NCBI RefSeq assembly: GCF_012726195.1
Contig: NZ_JAASAF010000007.1
Coordinates: 104,222-168,221, forward strand
Reading direction: 5' to 3'
Origin: Rhodococcus sp. HNM0563
GTDB taxonomy: Bacteria; Actinomycetota; Actinomycetes; Mycobacteriales; Mycobacteriaceae
Length of the DNA: 64,000 nt
Each line of letters starts with the position of its first letter. Position 1 is the stretch's first letter. The notes beneath the pieces were generated by a model. It did no database searches. It saw only the letters and a program-made list of their open reading frames with translations, and was not told the DNA's origin. A program made the translations under genes and the position numbers. Of this stretch, positions 63,773 through 64,000 are shown piece by piece.

Positions 63773-63783
63773 GTTACAGTAAC
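63773..63783 (-). promoter_or_regulatory. TetR-like operator upstream of the PF10118-like operon
   Basis: GTTACAGTAAC is a perfect 11-bp palindrome (GTTAC-N-GTAAC), 11 nt before the ATG of the PF10118-like gene and next to an AT-rich promoter-like stretch. TetR-family repressors often bind such sites; no TetR gene is in the window. Confidence 0.45.
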
Positions 63784-63844
63784 TGCTAGTAATAAGTAAT
63801 AGGGCGGACCGTTCGGATTCACCCGGCGGGAGTGGACACAAAAA

Positions 63845-63885
63845 GACTTCAGGCCCGGCTTCCGTGGGAAGCCGGGCCTGAAGTC
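63845..63885 (-). terminator. Rho-independent terminator of the initiator tRNA gene
   Basis: Arms at 63845-63863 and 63867-63885 are perfectly complementary over 19 bp with a 3-nt loop (GTG). On the minus strand the stem is followed by TTTTTGTG. It lies 1 nt from the tRNA 3' end and ends its transcript before the PF10118-like operon. Confidence 0.9.
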
Positions 63886-63886
63886 G

Positions 63887-63963
63887 TGGTAGCGGGGACA
63901 GGATTTGAACCTGCGACCTCTGGGTTATGAGCCCAGCGAGCTACCGAGCTGCTCCACCCCGCG
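63887..63963 (-). tRNA. Initiator tRNA-Met (anticodon CAU)
   Basis: A 77-nt tRNA with CCA encoded (63887-63889). The anticodon loop is CTCATAA with three G-C pairs below it (GGG/CCC), a hallmark of initiator tRNA. The first base C is not paired in the acceptor stem, also an initiator feature. T-arm GGTTCAAATCC and D-arm AGCTCGGTAGCT are standard. The sequence matches actinobacterial initiator tRNAs. Confidence 0.95.
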
Positions 63964-64000
63964 TTGCCTGACCTACAGTACACGATGTTTCGGGGAGCAA

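Overview
The window is high-GC actinobacterial DNA and most likely comes from a Rhodococcus chromosome. The evidence is the paired aromatic-degradation clusters (ben with a LuxR-type regulator, cat with an IclR-type regulator, pheA2A1 with an AraC-type regulator, gcoAB), the frequent GTG starts, a Zur-type box and an actinobacterial initiator tRNA. The species cannot be read from the sequence.

Layout. 0-5.3 kb: a cyclase-family hydrolase, an M50-like membrane protease, the AzlCD exporter, a GT87 mannosyltransferase and a GAF-domain regulator. 5.4-10.4 kb: a flavin monooxygenase with an NTF2-like N-terminus, an orphan Zur-boxed AztD zinc chaperone, and an IS605-type element with a decayed tnpA and an intact tnpB. 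10.4-15.8 kb: an AAA ATPase, a SigD-like sigma factor, nitroreductase, arylamine N-acetyltransferase, gpsA and a polysaccharide deacetylase. 15.9-25.6 kb: the benzoate cluster benABCD-benK-benR-benE, all on the minus strand. 25.9-29.2 kb: gcoAB (aryl-O-demethylase P450 system) with a divergent AraC regulator, then a YefM/YoeB toxin-antitoxin pair. 29.9-33.8 kb: pheA2-pheA1 (phenol hydroxylase), a hypothetical gene and an AraC regulator. 33.9-37.3 kb: catR and catABC. 37.3-46.3 kb: an OleC-like acyl-AMP ligase with a coupled methyltransferase, a USP/GltS pseudogene junction and several hydrolases. 46.3-55.3 kb: an ABC-F protein with an attenuator-like leader, Fe-alcohol dehydrogenase, an MpaB/Lcp-like protein, a LysR regulator, an NDH-2, an orphan antitoxin with a toxin scar, and a CurA-like reductase. 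55.3-59.6 kb: pcaD-pcaR-pcaF divergent from pcaIJ. 59.7-64 kb: an AI-2E-type transporter, an alpha/beta hydrolase, a PDR-type reductase, a PF10118-like protein and the initiator tRNA.

How it works together. Benzoate (benABCD), guaiacol-type methoxyphenols (gcoAB) and phenols (pheA2A1) are all converted to catechol. catABC turns catechol into beta-ketoadipate enol-lactone. pcaD, pcaIJ and pcaF finish the route to succinyl-CoA and acetyl-CoA. The whole pathway is encoded within about 44 kb, each block with its own regulator. No protocatechuate-branch genes (pcaHGBC) are present. Candidate operators are visible for CatR, PcaR, Zur, BenR and the two paralogous AraC regulators. The last two share a TGTGAnnnnGACCATATG element upstream of gcoA and pheA2.
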